Shown: positions 1 through 12,903, numbered from the stretch's first letter. The stretch: 64,000 nucleotides of DNA from Bryum argenteum (GCA_037043015.1 CM073322.1:33377364-33441363); one strand, 5' to 3'. Notes: generated from the letters alone by a model not told the origin. Translations and numbers: made by a program.

Positions 1-574
1 ATGATAAAGAGTGCCTCAAAATTTACCAAGGGAAAAAAGTTCAAAAGCAGACCCCCTTGCACAAAAATTCATGCCATGTCTTCCTCACATCTTCAATGTA
101 TTTAGGGTTAATGTATTTCTACCACTATATTTAGACTCAAATAAGAGTCGAACCTAATAGACAAATAACCCAATAGACGAAAAAAAATTCGACGGTGGAT
201 GAAGGAGGTATAACTTCTCAAGATCCATTTTTATTTTTTTATTTTTTAAAAATTAGTATAGAAACATCATTGCAAATACATACTCAAACCAAAAATCTTC
301 CAACTACAAATTCCACATGATTGGCTTGCAATGGTAACACATGCCCATGTTTGAAAACCCTGGAACTAAAGCTACCTTCACTTCCATGATTGCCATTAAT
401 TCATACATCAATTTCTAAGCTATAAATTTTTAACACACAAACCAGACTTGATTTGGGACCTTACCCAAGTGATTACATCCAAAACGGACTCTGGATGAAG
501 AAGTTATGGCTCTTCAAAGTTGTTGCCTTTCATCCGAAATGTAATTTTCTACATTTGGCATGCTAAGGGGTTAA
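1..574 (+). repeat. 3' part of TTAA-ended dispersed repeat, family A
   Basis: The sequence aligns by eye over its whole length with the complete copy at 15,080-16,061. Shared words include the stretches around ggtggatgaaggag, cacatgattggcttgcaatgg and gatgaagaagttatggctctt. It ends in gctaagggg followed by TTAA (571-574), the terminal signature of this family. The 5' end lies outside the window. It has no coding capacity; the 73-codon reading frame at 520-741 is chance. The family is probably a non-autonomous DNA transposon of piggyBac type (inference from the TTAA site and CCCC/GGGG ends). Confidence 0.7.
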
Positions 575-781
575 ACATCATGAATATATGTCTACCTTTG
601 CCTTTGGTTTTATGGCCTCTAAACACTACTCTCTCATTCAATGATAAAATTAGTGAATTTAGTTTCAATTCTCAAGTTTATACTTTCACAAAACATGAGG
701 AATCTAGATTTAAGATCGGATGTGAGATTAATGTACAATAGGGTCCAAGAAAGAAGGGCATTTTTTATTTTCAACTCTACC

Positions 782-1061
782 TGTTAGAGCAAGCAAGCTT
801 AGCAAGAGAGAGAGAGGTGGAAGGCTCTCCTCTAGTATATATATATGTAAAAGAGAGAGTAGTTATCTCTAGTGATAACTTGATGATAACACAACGACCA
901 CACCTTTATTATCCAATAACTACAACTAAACTGCCCGTTTACTATCCGTGGAAGTTAATTCCAAGGTAATTACTAGGAGTTAATTCCTAGGGGTAGAAAG
1001 TTACTAGGAGTTAATTCCTAGGGGTAGAAAGTTCCTGGGTCGCCTAGGTTGTATCTCAACA
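782..1061 (-). repeat. Copia-1 3' LTR (left in the window)
   Basis: 280 bp, tgttagagc...ctcaaca on the plus strand. It is almost identical to 6068-6357; the short TA run after tctag is 10 bp shorter here. It contains a tandem pair of the word ttactaggagttaattcctag. Because the element is on the minus strand, this is its 3' LTR. Confidence 0.95.
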
Positions 1062-1070
1062 CTCCTCCTC
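1062..1070 (-). other. Copia-1 polypurine tract
   Basis: Immediately inside the 3' LTR. On the minus strand it reads gaggaggag directly before the LTR's TGTTGAG. This is the position of the plus-strand primer of LTR retrotransposons. The same tract abuts the LTR of Copia-2 at 60,463. Confidence 0.8.
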
Positions 1071-1152
1071 GACCAAGGAACGCCTCATTAAAAACTCTTC
1101 TTGAAGTAAAACCCAATGGGAAACCTCCAAGATAGAGAAAAGAGTGCGCCCT

Positions 1153-4100
1153 TTACAGAAGGTCTTGGAGAGGGCGCATTCCGGCTTTATGTACTAACTC
1201 GCGGTGTTTGTATGCCGGTAGAGCCTTAGTCAGCATATCCGCGATGTTTTTCGTGGATTCAATTTTGGTGATGGCGACCTGACTTGAGTCTACAAGATCT
1301 TGCATATATCCGAATAATATTGGGTTGATGTGTTTCACTCGATCAGCTTTGATGAAGCCAGTGGAGACTTGGGCTACAGCCGCGGCATTGTCTTCAAAGA
1401 TCACAGTTGGGGTTGCGGAATCTTGTAACCTGCATTGATCATAGATTGTTCTTACCATTGTTCTTAGCCATACAGCTTCCCGTGCAGCTTCGTGGAGGGC
1501 GAGAAGTTCTGCGTGGTTGGTGGAGGTGGCCGTCACGGTTTGCTTGACTGACTTCCACGAAATTGGCGCCCCGTTCTTCAAGAAGATGTAGCCGGTTTGA
1601 GATTTGCCATTGGTCTCATCCGTCCGGAACCCGGAGTCGGCGTATCCTACTATCTTTGCATCTGCAGCTTTGGTGAAGTACAAACCCAAATCTTCTGTGC
1701 CACGAAGGTACCTTAGCAAATGTTTGATGGCGTACCAATGTCGTTGAGTAGGCTTCTTCTTTGTGGCGTGCCAAAACGCTGGTTGCAAATGAGATGTCGG
1801 GGTGAGTGTGGGTGGCGAGGTACAAGAGCGCGCCGACCGCTGCGAGGTACTTGGGTTTATCCACCTCTTCCTCCTCCTCCTCGCACAGGCGGTATGGATC
1901 CTCGCCAGTCTTGCTGCGCCCGATCATTGGTGCTGAGGTCAGATTTGCATCGGCCATGCCCAAGTTCTGAAGAAGCTTGCGGGTGTAGGATTCTTGGTGG
2001 AGCAGGATGCTACCATCTGAGAAGTGTTGTATCTGCAGGCCTAAACAATATGTGGTCTTGCCTAACAATTTGATCTCAAACTGGCTTTTTAGCAAGTTCT
2101 CAACATGATGGCATTCAGGTGTTGTCCCTATAATGTTGATATCATCAACGTAAACAACAAGAATTGCATAACCAAGGGGTTTGCATAGCACAAAAATGCA
2201 TGGAAGTGCTGGGTCACAGGAGAAACCTTTCTCAATGAGGAATCGGCGAAGGTGGTGATACCACGATCTGCCGGCTTGCTTCAGGCCGTAGAGGGCCTTG
2301 CGGAGATGGATTCCGACAAAGTGACCGGGAGCTGCAACTGGGACCGCGGGAAGAAAATCCGGAGGTGGCTTGATGAAGATAGTCTCCTCGAGCTCGCCAT
2401 AGAGATATGCTGTAACAACATCCAGGAGTTGCGTAGCAAGGGAGAGCTGAACTGCAAGAGCAAGTAGGTACCTGAAGGATGTGCAATCCATCACTGGGGA
2501 GTAGGTTTGATGATAATCAATTCCGAGGTGCTGATTGAATCCTTGTGCCACGCAGCGGACCTTGTATCGAACGATCTCGCCGTGCTCATTCCTCTTGCGG
2601 GTGAAAACCAGCTTGTATCCAATGGGACATGTTGATAAGTTGGTGTGCAGTTTGCCGAAGACGCCACGCTTGCGGAGAGAGTCATACTCCGCTGTTAGTG
2701 CATGTTGCCAGTCGGGCCAATCTGGTCTGGCCTTAGCTTGGTCAAGGGTAGTGGGTTCAGGATCAAGGTTGAGAAGCTTGGTGGCGAAGGTTGAAACGTC
2801 GGAGATGAGACATTCGGGTTCCATGTACTGAGATTCGGAAGTCGCCGGTTCCTTGGATGATCGGAGAGACTTGGCTAGTCGTGGGCTGGGTTTCGGTTGT
2901 GGGGGTAATCTCTTCTTGGAAAGGGGTGGGTTTCCGGATCCTGGAATTGGGTTGCGAAGAATACGAGGGCTAGTTTCGAAGCTATTAGGGATCTGTTGGG
3001 CTAAGGTTTGAAGGTGGAGAAGTTTCTTAACTTCAGTTTCGGCGATTGCCGTGCGTGGATCGGGGTTCATGGAGAGAGGCTCGACGGCACGGAAGGTGAG
3101 AGGAGCAAAACTGGAGGAAAACTGAAGTTTTGGAAAAACCGTCTCTATAAATCTGCAATTTTCAAAACGGGCCTTGTGTAGGGTGCCATTACTGGGCTCT
3201 ATGTACCTGATGATGCTGGGAGAATCGAAGCCTACATATAATCCTTCTAGGCGATGGGCACTAATGGTGCGGATTCGAGGTTCAGGTGCCGGTATCCAGA
3301 CCTGGCATCCAAAGACACGGGGATGACGGATATTTGGTACACGGCCAGATACTAGTTCGAGAGATGTTTGGGTATTGAGCAAAGTTGGTCTGAATCGGAG
3401 AAGGGTAGCAGCATGAAGAACGGCATGACTCCACATAGAGGCAGAGAGGTTAGCATGGATCAGGAGGGGGCGGGTTATCAACTGGATTTTCTTAATGTAT
3501 GCTTCAGCTAATCCGTTCTGGGAATGCTCGTAAGGAGCAGAATACGTGAGATCAATCCCTGAGGCGGTACAATAGTCTTCGAATGCATGGGATCTAAACT
3601 CCTGGGCATTATCCATTCTAAGTGTCTTGATGGGCTTATCCGGGAAGTGGTTGCGAAATCTAATGAGCATCGCGAGGAGTCTAGGGAATGCCATGTTCCG
3701 GGTGCTAAGGAGAGATAGTTCTGCATGGCTTCCAGAGGCATCAACTAGAACAAGAAAGTAGGCAAACTGACCTGAGACGGGGTTAATGGGTCCGCAGATG
3801 TCACCTTGTAATCGTTCCAGTGGTTGAGGCTGGGCCGTAGGTAGCGTCCACCGTGATGGGTACTTCGAGTACTTGCCTTGTATACATGCGGTGCAGTCAT
3901 CGACTTTGGCTGCATCACTTGGGCTGAGAGTGTGGCCGGTGAGGACCGGTATCATGCGGCGCAGAAGGGTCGTGCCCGGGTGCCCCACTCGACGATGCCA
4001 TATCTAGGCCTTGGGTAGTGCCGTTGTATGATAGGAGCGCAGCTCTGTAGTCGGAAAGATTCGTATCTCATACAGTCCGGAAGGTCCAGCAGGAATCTTC

Positions 4101-5584
4101 GTGATGGTTTGAGTGCCCACTTGTAGTGCCATGTGTTCATCATCATTTTCCAAACTTGTGGAAATGTGGATCCCATTGGAGCGCACATCCCGTGGCCGAT
4201 CGGGGCTACGGGGGCGTCCGCGCATACATCGCCTTACTACACACGAGGGGGAATCCCCCGGGCAATACTATCGTTGCCCGGCCCTCCCGGAACTTGAAGT
4301 TCCGGCTTCCGGCAATGGTGAGTATTTCACACTCTTGCCAGGGTCCGCACAAACAAGATGAATCAAAGAATTCGGGTTTCCTAAGTATTGTATGAGTGGA
4401 CCCGCTATCTAAGAGTGCCTTGTCTAATGGCATTGAAAGTCCAGGGGAAAGGACCATGAAATTTTCTAGATCTACTTCATTGAATGAGGGTGCATCGAGG
4501 GAGTGCACTTCCCTCTTCCCCTCTTTCAGTTTTTGAAGTTCCTGGAAAATTTCGACCCAATAGCGTGGGGTGCGGCACTCGCGCGCGTAGTGCCCTATAC
4601 GACCACAGTTGTGACAAGCCCCTCTAGATGACTCGGAACGGGAAGATTGACTAGACGACGATGATGGTCGTCGCGACGCGATCATAAGGCTCACAACGGT
4701 CCTGGTAATACCGTTGATAATCGCGCGCGATCGTCACGGCGGTCGGTCAGTTGTCGGTTGTCACGGAGTCGAATCTTGGTTGTCGCGATGGTAGTTGTCG
4801 CGATTGCTTGAGTAGCGGTTGTCCCGGCCTCGGCCACGTCCTCTGCCGCCGCGTGGGGGTCGTCGTGCGGCCTCGGTATTGTTGGCTTCTACGGCTTTTG
4901 TTGTTGGCGTGGTGGAGAAAACCGGAGCAGCTGCTGGCGGAGTTGGAGTAGCGGAGGTTGTGGTGATGGGTTCGGTCGTATGGATCTCCCGCGCCGGCCG
5001 AGATTCTGCATTCTTCACAAGCAAGAGCTGCTGCTTCTCTGCCATCAACAAGTTGGACATGAGCTCAGAGTGAGTAGTAAATCGCATGTTGCGATCTCTG
5101 CTTGCAAGAATAGTCATTGCGGTGGAAAAGTAGATAAGGTTTTGTCGATGAGGTCAGCGTCGGTGATGCGTTCGCCACACAGTCGGAGTTGAGCAGATAA
5201 ACGGTGGAGGTCGGAGTTGAAATCATGGATGGAAGGGAAGTCCATAACACGAAGGTTCACCCATTCGCTCCGGGCTTGAGGAAGCAGCAAGTCTTGGTGA
5301 TGTTCAAAGCGTGCTTGGATTTGAGACCACAGGCTCGCCGCGTCCGAAATCTGCAGGTACTGTTGGCGTAGTGAGGTCTCCATGTGACGGCGTAAGATCA
5401 TCAACGCTTGTTGGCACTTGGAGTTTGGCATCCCCTCCGCCGTAGCTCGGTACAAGGCACCTTCAAGTTCTTCCGCTACCGGGTAGGTGTGAACGTCGCT
5501 TGTCCATTCGAGAAAATTGTTGCCGTCTACTGCGAGAGCGTCAAAAAGCAGAGCTTGGGTACGAGACTCACGTGCGGTAGTCAT
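1153..5584 (-). pseudogene. Copia-1 gag-pol polyprotein, disrupted
   Basis: Gag starts near 5584 (MTTARESR...), with a UBN2-like Gag region to about 5114. A 1-nt frameshift there moves the frame, and further shifts lie in the Arg/Asn-rich linker near 4700. The CCHC knuckle (CHNCGRIGHYAREC) and the protease motif LLDSGSTHTIL lie in 4206-4694. The pre-integrase frame runs to about 4004, where an in-frame TAG separates LPKA from IWHRRVGHPG, a site where the related Copia-2 has Gln. The integrase has GDICGP, RMDNAQEF and NGLAEA (D, D, E). The RT has YVDD in VVYVDDINIIG. Near 1785 the frame shifts again into RNase H (YADSG, NHAELLAL, FEDNAA), ending at 1153. All domains are present, so the lesions look few and recent. 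Confidence 0.9.
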
Positions 5585-6045
5585 ATTGGTGCAAATGCTG
5601 AGCACCTGCCACAAAGATGGCCAAAGAAAGAAAAATGTCGAAAATAACGAAAGTGGGCTGCGGGGAGCGAGCGGGACAACAACGGTGCGCAAGGGGCGTG
5701 GGGAAAACCAGCGATCTGCTGCGAGGTAGAGGAGCGGAACTTGCTCCGGGCGATGGCTCATGGACACCGGCTAGACAATTTGGTCCCAAAGAACCACACG
5801 AAAGAATTAACTAGAACAAACAGAGAGGAATAAAATATCTTCAGGCAACAGAGTATAGGCTAAATGAGGTTGTGTCTATTGTTCGGCAGGGCTGCGGCTG
5901 TTGTAACAAAACAGCAGCAGTGCATGTAGCAAAAGAAAAATAAAACAAATAAAACGAGTAAGTAACTATCCTTCTCTCAGGTGTCACTTCTAAAAGGAAA
6001 GATAAAATAGCCACAACCACCAAGGAAAGCAAAACTAAGGAATAG

Positions 6046-6067
6046 AGCAAAGCATGTGCTGATAACG
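6046..6067 (-). other. Copia-1 candidate primer-binding site
   Basis: On the minus strand the 5' LTR ends ...CTCTAACA and is followed by cgttatcagcacatgc. The position is right for a tRNA primer-binding site. The resemblance to the initiator-Met type (tggtatcagagc) is only partial, so the primer is not identified. Confidence 0.4.
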
Positions 6068-6357
6068 TGTTAGAGCAAGCAAGCTTAGCAAGAGAGAGAG
6101 AGGTGGAAGGCTCTCCTCTAGTATATATATATATATATATATGTAAAAGAGAGAGTAGTTATCTCTAGTGATAACTTGATGATAACACAACGACCACACC
6201 TTTATTATCCAATAACTACAACTAAACTGCCCGTTTACTATCCGTGGAAGTTAATTCCAAGGTAATTACTAGGAGTTAATTCCTAGGGGTAGAAAGTTAC
6301 TAGGAGTTAATTCCTAGAGGTAGAAAGTTCCTGGGTCGCCTAGGTTGTATCTCAACA
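6068..6357 (-). repeat. Copia-1 5' LTR (right in the window)
   Basis: 290 bp, tgttagagc...ctcaaca on the plus strand, followed by the TSD ctacc. The element's own promoter should lie in this copy. It differs from the left LTR by a longer TA run (about 6121-6142) and one G/A difference near 6318. Confidence 0.95.
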
Positions 6358-6960
6358 CTACCCACTTCAAATGCCTCCATAGAGATTAAAAATTGATGGT
6401 TTATCTTGAAATTTTTAACATGAACCTGAAATCAAGTTGTTACTATGCCTACCTAACTTGAAGACCAAATAATTCACCAAAATAAAGTTATTTAAAATCT
6501 ACCAATATATATGTAACTCTAGAAAACGTTGTACCCCTACCAACTTTGATAACCTCCCAAGAATATTCATCTTTTAGACTTGACATTTTTTTCCATATAT
6601 TGCTAAACAAATTGGTTTCTATCGAAGAAAAAATCAAAGTGAGGAAAAAATAGTTGAATTCTTAGGAGGTTGTCAAATTTGGTAGAAGTGAAACTTTCTC
6701 CACAACTCCTACATTAGTAGATTTTGAGTATTTTTTTTTTGGTGAATTAATTGGCCTTGAAGTTTGGTAGGCATACAAACAACTTGGTTTCTTGGTTTTT
6801 CCACGTTCATGGTAAAAATCCTAAAGTAAAATACCAATTTTTGATCTCTCCGAAGGCTTTCAAAGTAGGCCAACTTGAATTTCACCAAGAAACCAAAAAC
6901 GCCATTCTACCTTGGACCCTACGGTACAAGTTACATACTAAATCTTACCATTACATACTT

Positions 6961-8910
6961 CAAATGTACATGTTACCCCCACATGTTTTTCCAAATTTGC
7001 ATTGAAAGGGCACTTTTGAGAAAAGAACATGAAATTTGGGTCTTAAAACTTTAAGAGTTTAGCAATTTCACTCATGCACTTTAATTAATCTAACAAGCCA
7101 CAACTGTATAAAATAGTGAATATTCTTGTGAGAATGTTGTATTCTGACACCGTATTATTAGCAAGTGAATATTATTGAACCCCCCAAACAATAATTATAT
7201 TTAGCTGTACAAACAATTTATTTTAAGGGAGAGAACAATTTTACTATTAATTTTCTAGGAGACCATTGTACCTTTGATGATTATATTATCTACTCAGGAT
7301 ATTGCACCGCTGTAAAGGTTGTTTAGGAATATAGAATAGTAATTTATGTACAAATAGTTCGTATAATCATACATGTGAAAAATTGTTGTTTATGCAAGTT
7401 GGTGATGTAATCATAAAATCAAGTTTTTGAGTCTAAGGGACGTTTTACATGGAGAGTCAAGGTCAACAACTCTTCAAGCCAATTCACTCACATTCTGAGC
7501 TCAATTGGGTCAATAGACCGCTTGGGGAACACATCAATCAATAATTAAGGTGGGGGCCAATTCGTAAAAGAAAAAACAAGGACATGGAGCCAATTCATAG
7601 AATATATTACCGGCCCCTGGCCGCGGTGGTCAGCCCGGTAACATGTGGTAATATCGTAGATCATGACCACGGCCACGGTTGTCGGGGTGATAAAATACGA
7701 CTTTTAGAGGTCATTTTCTAAAGATCAAAGGGATGTCCGAGGGATGACGATACATTGATCGGACATGTCCGTCCGATTCTAGTACATGAACAACCGCCAA
7801 CCCCTGCCTAATTCTCCATTAAAGTCCTGATAGCCATTCAAGATCCGATAAATAACCGATCATACATTGAGTCAACATAGAACACATGAAAACTCATGAC
7901 ATCTTGATTTGCCAATGGCTCCCTCAGATTTTTCTTTCACGTGGGAAAATGAAATCAACTTACAAACCACTGATTAATACATTCCATGTTATATTCCATG
8001 TTATATTGAATGAAAAATAATCAACAACCTACATGGAATCCATTGATTTTTTTTTTTCTTTTTTTTTTTTCTTTTTTTTTTTCCAAAGCTGGTGAACAAC
8101 ATGCAACTCTGTAGAGGTCTACAATTTCACAATTTCTTTTGAGGAGGAATTACCTTTGGATCTTCAATACCACAAATGGATCTAACTCTTGAGTGTCCAA
8201 ATCTTAAGTCTCTACACTTCAGCCAAATCGAGTTTGGTTAGGAACAAATCACAAACTTTTTTTTGGAGCAAACATTTGGAAAACCAGATTTTTTTAAATT
8301 TTTGTTTTTTGCCTACCTGAGCTCCACTCTTTTCTACAAAATTGCAAAAAGGTGATTTAACCTTTGCACTGTATTTCCATACCTACACAAAGCTTGAACA
8401 ATTAACATAAAAGCTTCAAAAAACTTGCATAATATGTACTTTTCTTATAACAAACCCATCACAAAAAAATGTCCAGATCTTTTTATTGTGTAAGCATAGT
8501 CCCCAACAATGTAAAATGGTTTCCCCTAATAAAATTTTTTTTTAAAAAAAAAAAAAAAAAAAGCACACAAAGATTTATTATTCTTTTCTTTTCTTTCTTT
8601 CTTAAAAACAAACTTTGAATATAATCTTTCTTTTTAAAAAAATAAAAAATAAAAAAATTATAAAAAATCCTCAAGAGTAGAAGTATGCTTCGTAACAGAC
8701 TTCGCAATACTATACGTTTGATACCATCCTGAGACGGACATGGAGTGAGGAGCATGGTAAATTAGAGGGAGCAAACGGGAAGGTACGCAAAATCAAAGGA
8801 CATTCTGGGGCCATACATGCCAAATCTAAGCGAATAAGTAAAGGAGTAACAAGGCATCACATCTGATAACTTATTGATGGAGGTGGGTAGAGTCGAGGTT
8901 AGCATGTCGA
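6961..8910. other. AT-rich intergenic DNA, no gene seen
   Basis: No reading frame here looks like protein. It contains poly-T/C runs (8049-8083) and A/T low-complexity sequence (8535-8665). Around 7,610-7,800 is a less AT-rich patch with imperfect palindromes (ccacggccacgg, cggacatgtccg) of unknown nature. Confidence 0.5.
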
Positions 8911-8974
8911 GTGTGCGACCTGACAAATGGTGACTACTACATGACCCTTCTCTTCATTATTCATTCTTCATTAC

Positions 8975-9115
8975 CCTCCCCCCCACCCCACCCCCACCCC
9001 ACTCCACTCAGCGAGTCCCTTTCGCCCCCCCCCTCCGTTGAGGTACTGGCCATTCCTGTCTTTGAAGGTCCTCCTCCCCCCTCCCCCCAGCGGCGGGGAG
9101 TCCTCTGCCCTTGCG
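8975..9115. repeat. C-rich low-complexity tract (G-quadruplex potential on the minus strand)
   Basis: Runs such as ccctcccccccaccccaccc at 8977-9003 and ctcccccctccccccag at 9073-9089. On the minus strand these give four or more closely spaced G-runs. Overlapping open frames on both strands here are compositional artefacts. Confidence 0.6.
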
Positions 9116-10079
9116 CCTCGTAGTAGTCTCGCTTGGTAGTACGTTACAAGCCTGACAGTCACCCCACCCCACCGGATTCAACTCAACCCTGCCATGTCCT
9201 GCCACTTATATCTTTGACAAGGTACCATTCATGCATCATATATAATTCGTGTACTGCCACATGGAATTGGATTTTGAGCCCCAATGCTTCTTGACAACAC
9301 CAAAAAAATTAAGCGACTTTTGTAGAGCCCTTTTTCTAGAGCGAGACCTTTGTGCGTGTGGCCGGAATGGACGTGCAAATCATTGTTAGAAGAGTCTAGT
9401 GGTTGAATTTCTTTTCTAGCATGTCCCGAGAAGAATGACTAGGTTTTGGCATTTAAGGATTGAAGCTAAGAGAGAGAGACTATCTTTGTGTAAACATATT
9501 GAGAATTAAGTTTGAAGATTGGCATGTATCATGAACAGAGTTTGTATTTTGAAGAAATGAGACAGTTTGAATTTTGAATATGATGAATTAATTTAGGGTC
9601 ATTTTTGAATTAAATGGGTTTTCATCCATTCTTATCATCATCATCATTTGATGTTTACTTGTTACTAACATTTTGATGTTGATGTGGTAAGCTGATTTCA
9701 AGCATATGCAAGTTTATCATGTGCTTTGGAATTGTGTGAACTTAAAATGATGATGATGATAAGATGACCCTAAAATGTTCTTACATCTCCTTTCTCTTTC
9801 TGTATATATTATTATCTATTTTTAAATTGTATTTATATCTGAAAATATGTTTATGAAAGTAATACTACTCAAATTTGTTGGAACTTTTACCAAAACTCAC
9901 AAGATCAAATTTAGATTTTTTTATTTTTGGTTTTATGTTTTTCCCAACAATTTAAGATTTTAAAAAAATAAAAAATAAAAAATAAAAAAATCTTCCTACT
10001 GAAATTCACAAGCTCATATTGGTGACATTTCACTCTCACTTTTCCTCAAAACCAAAAACGTTGATATTATTGAGTTTTA

Positions 10080-10499
10080 CCATATTGTTGTTTTTGTACC
10101 TTCTTCTGGAAAATAATGTGCATGAAGGTCTTTTGATAAGTATCTACGATTTTGCATTGGCACATACTCAACCTAGTTATTTACATGGGAAATAATATGT
10201 GCAAAATATGAGGTAATAATCATCAAGTAACTCTTTGCACAAAAAAGACTATGTTGTTTTTTAACAATGATCGGAAAGAGTTTTGCGTTACCTTTGAATG
10301 TTATAATCTCATAGAATGGTAAAGATTCAACGACTGAAATTTACATGGTAGTACTGATAGTAACAAGATTTGAAATTCAATTTTTAAAAGTATTAAAGCA
10401 CACTAATGACACTAACCATACACCAATTCCCACAAGGTGGTAGAAAACTGGAGTCTTTGTTGTTAGATATTCGAAAACACTTGGGCCTTTAGAGGTTAA
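10080..10499 (+). repeat. TTAA-ended dispersed repeat, family B (3' part)
   Basis: Similar to 30,080-30,514. Shared words include gttgtttttgtaccttctt/agaccttctt, gaatgttataatctca, ggtaaagattcaacga, catggtagtactgatagta and caaggtggtagaaaa. It ends ggcctttagagg then TTAA (10,496-10,499). The 5' boundary is not clear. Non-coding. Confidence 0.6.
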
Positions 10500-10809
10500 A
10501 CCCTGAACAAGAATGGTGATTTTTGGAAGACTGTAACCTCAAAATTGCCATTTCCTACCTCTATGCACTCATGGGGGTGTAAATCAACTTTTTTTCTCTC
10601 TTTTAAAAACTTCCATCTATAAGATCTTGTAGTCAAGACTATATCAAGTTATTGTTCCAAAATTGATTATTAGATTTTTACCATTTGAGAGATCATAACA
10701 TCCAAAGTTCGTTTCTCAAGTTTTCGGGGCATTGTAAAGATTGTTTTGAATTCTTTGGAGGCTGCCTTTGTAAAATTGGTGAATTTTTTGATTCAAGTCA
10801 CTTTGGAAC

Positions 10810-11380
10810 TCAACCCCTAAAAGTCCCCAATGTCAAACAACAACATTTTGGATAAAAGGAAAAAACTTGAAGAGCCTTACTTCTTCATCCGGAGTTCATT
10901 TTGGACAAAATCACTCATGTTGGGTCCCAAATCAAGTCTAGTTCGTGTGTTACAAAGAGCATAATCATACAATGACAATGAATTGATAGCATGCATTGTA
11001 GCAAAGGCAACTTCTCTTAGTGGGTTTTCAGACATAAAGCATGTTTTAGCGTTGCAAGCCTATTATGTGAAATCGAATATAGTATTTTAGAAAATACATA
11101 GTCTTACTTAAGATGGATCCCAAGAACTTTCTAGTTGAAAGATTCTTTATCCAAATACATTTGGTAGTGGATTTGAAATAATGTTTCTATTATGGAAAAA
11201 AGTGAAAATATTTTCAGGAGTTAAATCTCCTTCATGCACCGTTGGATTTTGAATCGGTTTTCTGGAATAGATTCCATTTAGAGTCTACTTTTAGTGATAG
11301 GAAGCTTGATCCAATCAAAAATGTCTTGAATATAGAGAATGGGTCTAACTTTGAGGCATAATATGAGTACCTTACGTTGC
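10810..11380 (-). repeat. Family A repeat, inverted, truncated
   Basis: The reverse complement of the family A right half. It begins tcaacccctaaaagtcccc, a degenerate TTAA-CCCC terminus, and continues through sequence matching 15,500-16,050 in reverse. It fades out near 11,380. Non-coding. Confidence 0.6.
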
Positions 11381-12903
11381 CAATCAACAAGCGGAAGAGA
11401 TTATTACCATGAAATCAATACATGTGTAGTAGGCAATACTAAAGGAATATATAAACACAAACAATCTTAGAATCTTTCTTTCCTGGTTCAGAATCTTGAA
11501 AAAATCATCTGGGCAAGAAATTGATCTGCTTCTTGATGTATCATATTTCCCAGCAATGTAATACATTGTTAAGTTCAACAGTCAAAACCAAAAACAAAAA
11601 AATTAAAAAAAGAAATAAAGTCTTACATGAGTATCACCCAATTATTATACAGCATCATTTTACAGAAAAGATGATGTCATGTCCAAATTCCATGTGAGAA
11701 AAACCTAATATTTTATGTTGAGCAACAGGCAGAGAGGATGGGGGCAGCGCAAATCCTCATAAATGCTCGAGAATGGGAATACGGGAGGCCCCCATGCCAT
11801 GGCCGATTGTAGCTAGCTGAAATGGTTCTGGGCCGGACACAATTAGCGATTGTCAGATTCATACTTGCTGCCACAGGATCCCCCCGCATTCTCATAAACT
11901 TGAATGACACCTTCTTATGACTCACCTCCAGGAGCAGCAGTATTGGTTACTAATGCTCACTGCCCTGCACTGCACTGCAGCATCTTTGTCATTTCGGTCA
12001 AGAAAATTTGCATTGCCAGGCCCGGCCCCCCTTTACCATGCGACATGATGATCATGAAAGCGCAATTTGAACTCTGCTACCACAGTATTTGAACTCCTGA
12101 ATTCCCATTTATTAAACGCCACCACCACTGCACAGTCTTATTCTTCCATTCCTTGCTATTGGCCGGGGGCATCGAGTGGTGTGGTGTAGGGGTGCTCGAG
12201 ACCACCGGCGGAGGAATTGCACGTGGACATTCTTGTCGTAAACAAACTCTTGCACGAGGATTGTCACTCAACATGAAGAGAAGAGGCTGCGCATAATTAT
12301 GCGTATAGTCTCCATAATTCCTTTTTCGGGGCATGTATGATAGTGTCCATCACCTTGATGGGGGAAAGATGGTGTTTGTTATGGGTAAAGTGACATCGAA
12401 ATTGTGTCTTTATAGATTGTGAAAAACCCCTTGCGTAGTGAGAATTTGCTCTGGTTAATGATGCAGTGCTTAAATGATTGATTCAAAACAATTTTTAAGG
12501 AAATAAAAATAAGCGTGTGCATGTTTGACAACCTACACTAGTGGGAGGACGTGGTATTTTCACAAGAATTTTTACTAGGAATGTCTCATTTTACTATATT
12601 TTGTGGAAGTCCTTGAGGAATGAGTCAATTAACTTGGTGGAAATACCACACTTTAGTGTTGTAGTCTTGTTGGATTAGCCTAGGTAAACTCTAAAAGGTT
12701 TAGCAACAAGTATCGTGTTGCACATTGTTAAGTAGGGAGAGAAGTGTTTTATAGAAAATTTTGGTCATTGGTTTTTGGTGGCCAAGGAGAAAAATTGTTG
12801 TTGTTTTGGCTTCAAAGTAACATGGGAACATTGTTATCCCCCTTGATGCTATAGGATTAACGATCAATATCAATATCCTAAGAAAAGATTCTTACATGTA
12901 TAT
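11381..12903. other. Intergenic DNA, no gene recognised
   Basis: 11,720-12,330 is richer in GC than its surroundings, but no frame carries a recognisable domain, splice pattern or RNA gene. I cannot assign it; it may be a decayed element. Confidence 0.4.

Larger units (their letters stand above)
782..6357 (-). mobile_element. Copia-1: complete Ty1/Copia LTR retrotransposon
   Basis: A 5,576-bp element flanked by a 5-bp target-site duplication ctacc (777-781 and 6358-6362). It is bounded by two LTRs (280 and 290 bp) that begin TG and end CA. Coding runs on the minus strand in the order gag with CCHC knuckle, protease, integrase, reverse transcriptase, RNase H, and integrase before RT defines Copia. 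The LTRs differ by one substitution I could find (near 6318) plus a 10-bp change in a TA run, so the insertion is recent. The coding region is nevertheless broken by frameshifts and a stop, so this copy probably moved using proteins from another copy, or decayed without LTR change. Confidence 0.95.
690..6960. repeat. Large imperfect inverted repeat interrupted by Copia-1
   Basis: The left arm is about 700-781 joined to 6363-6590, and the right arm is about 6640-6950. When 781 is joined to 6363, the left arm pairs with the reverse complement of the right arm over roughly 300 bp. Matching words include agggtccaag, caagttgttactatgcctacc against caagttgtttgtatgcctacc, and aattcaccaaaa. The arms therefore existed before the Copia insertion and confirm the insertion boundaries independently. 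It may be a foldback element or a transposon with long terminal inverted repeats. No coding sequence is seen in it. Confidence 0.65.

Noticed and set aside
8911..9205. Overlapping proline- and glycine-rich open frames on both strands
   Set aside because: Product of the C-rich low-complexity tract.
11720..12334. GC-richer island as a possible gene
   Set aside because: Both strands were read; short frames only, no splice chain, no RNA gene structure.
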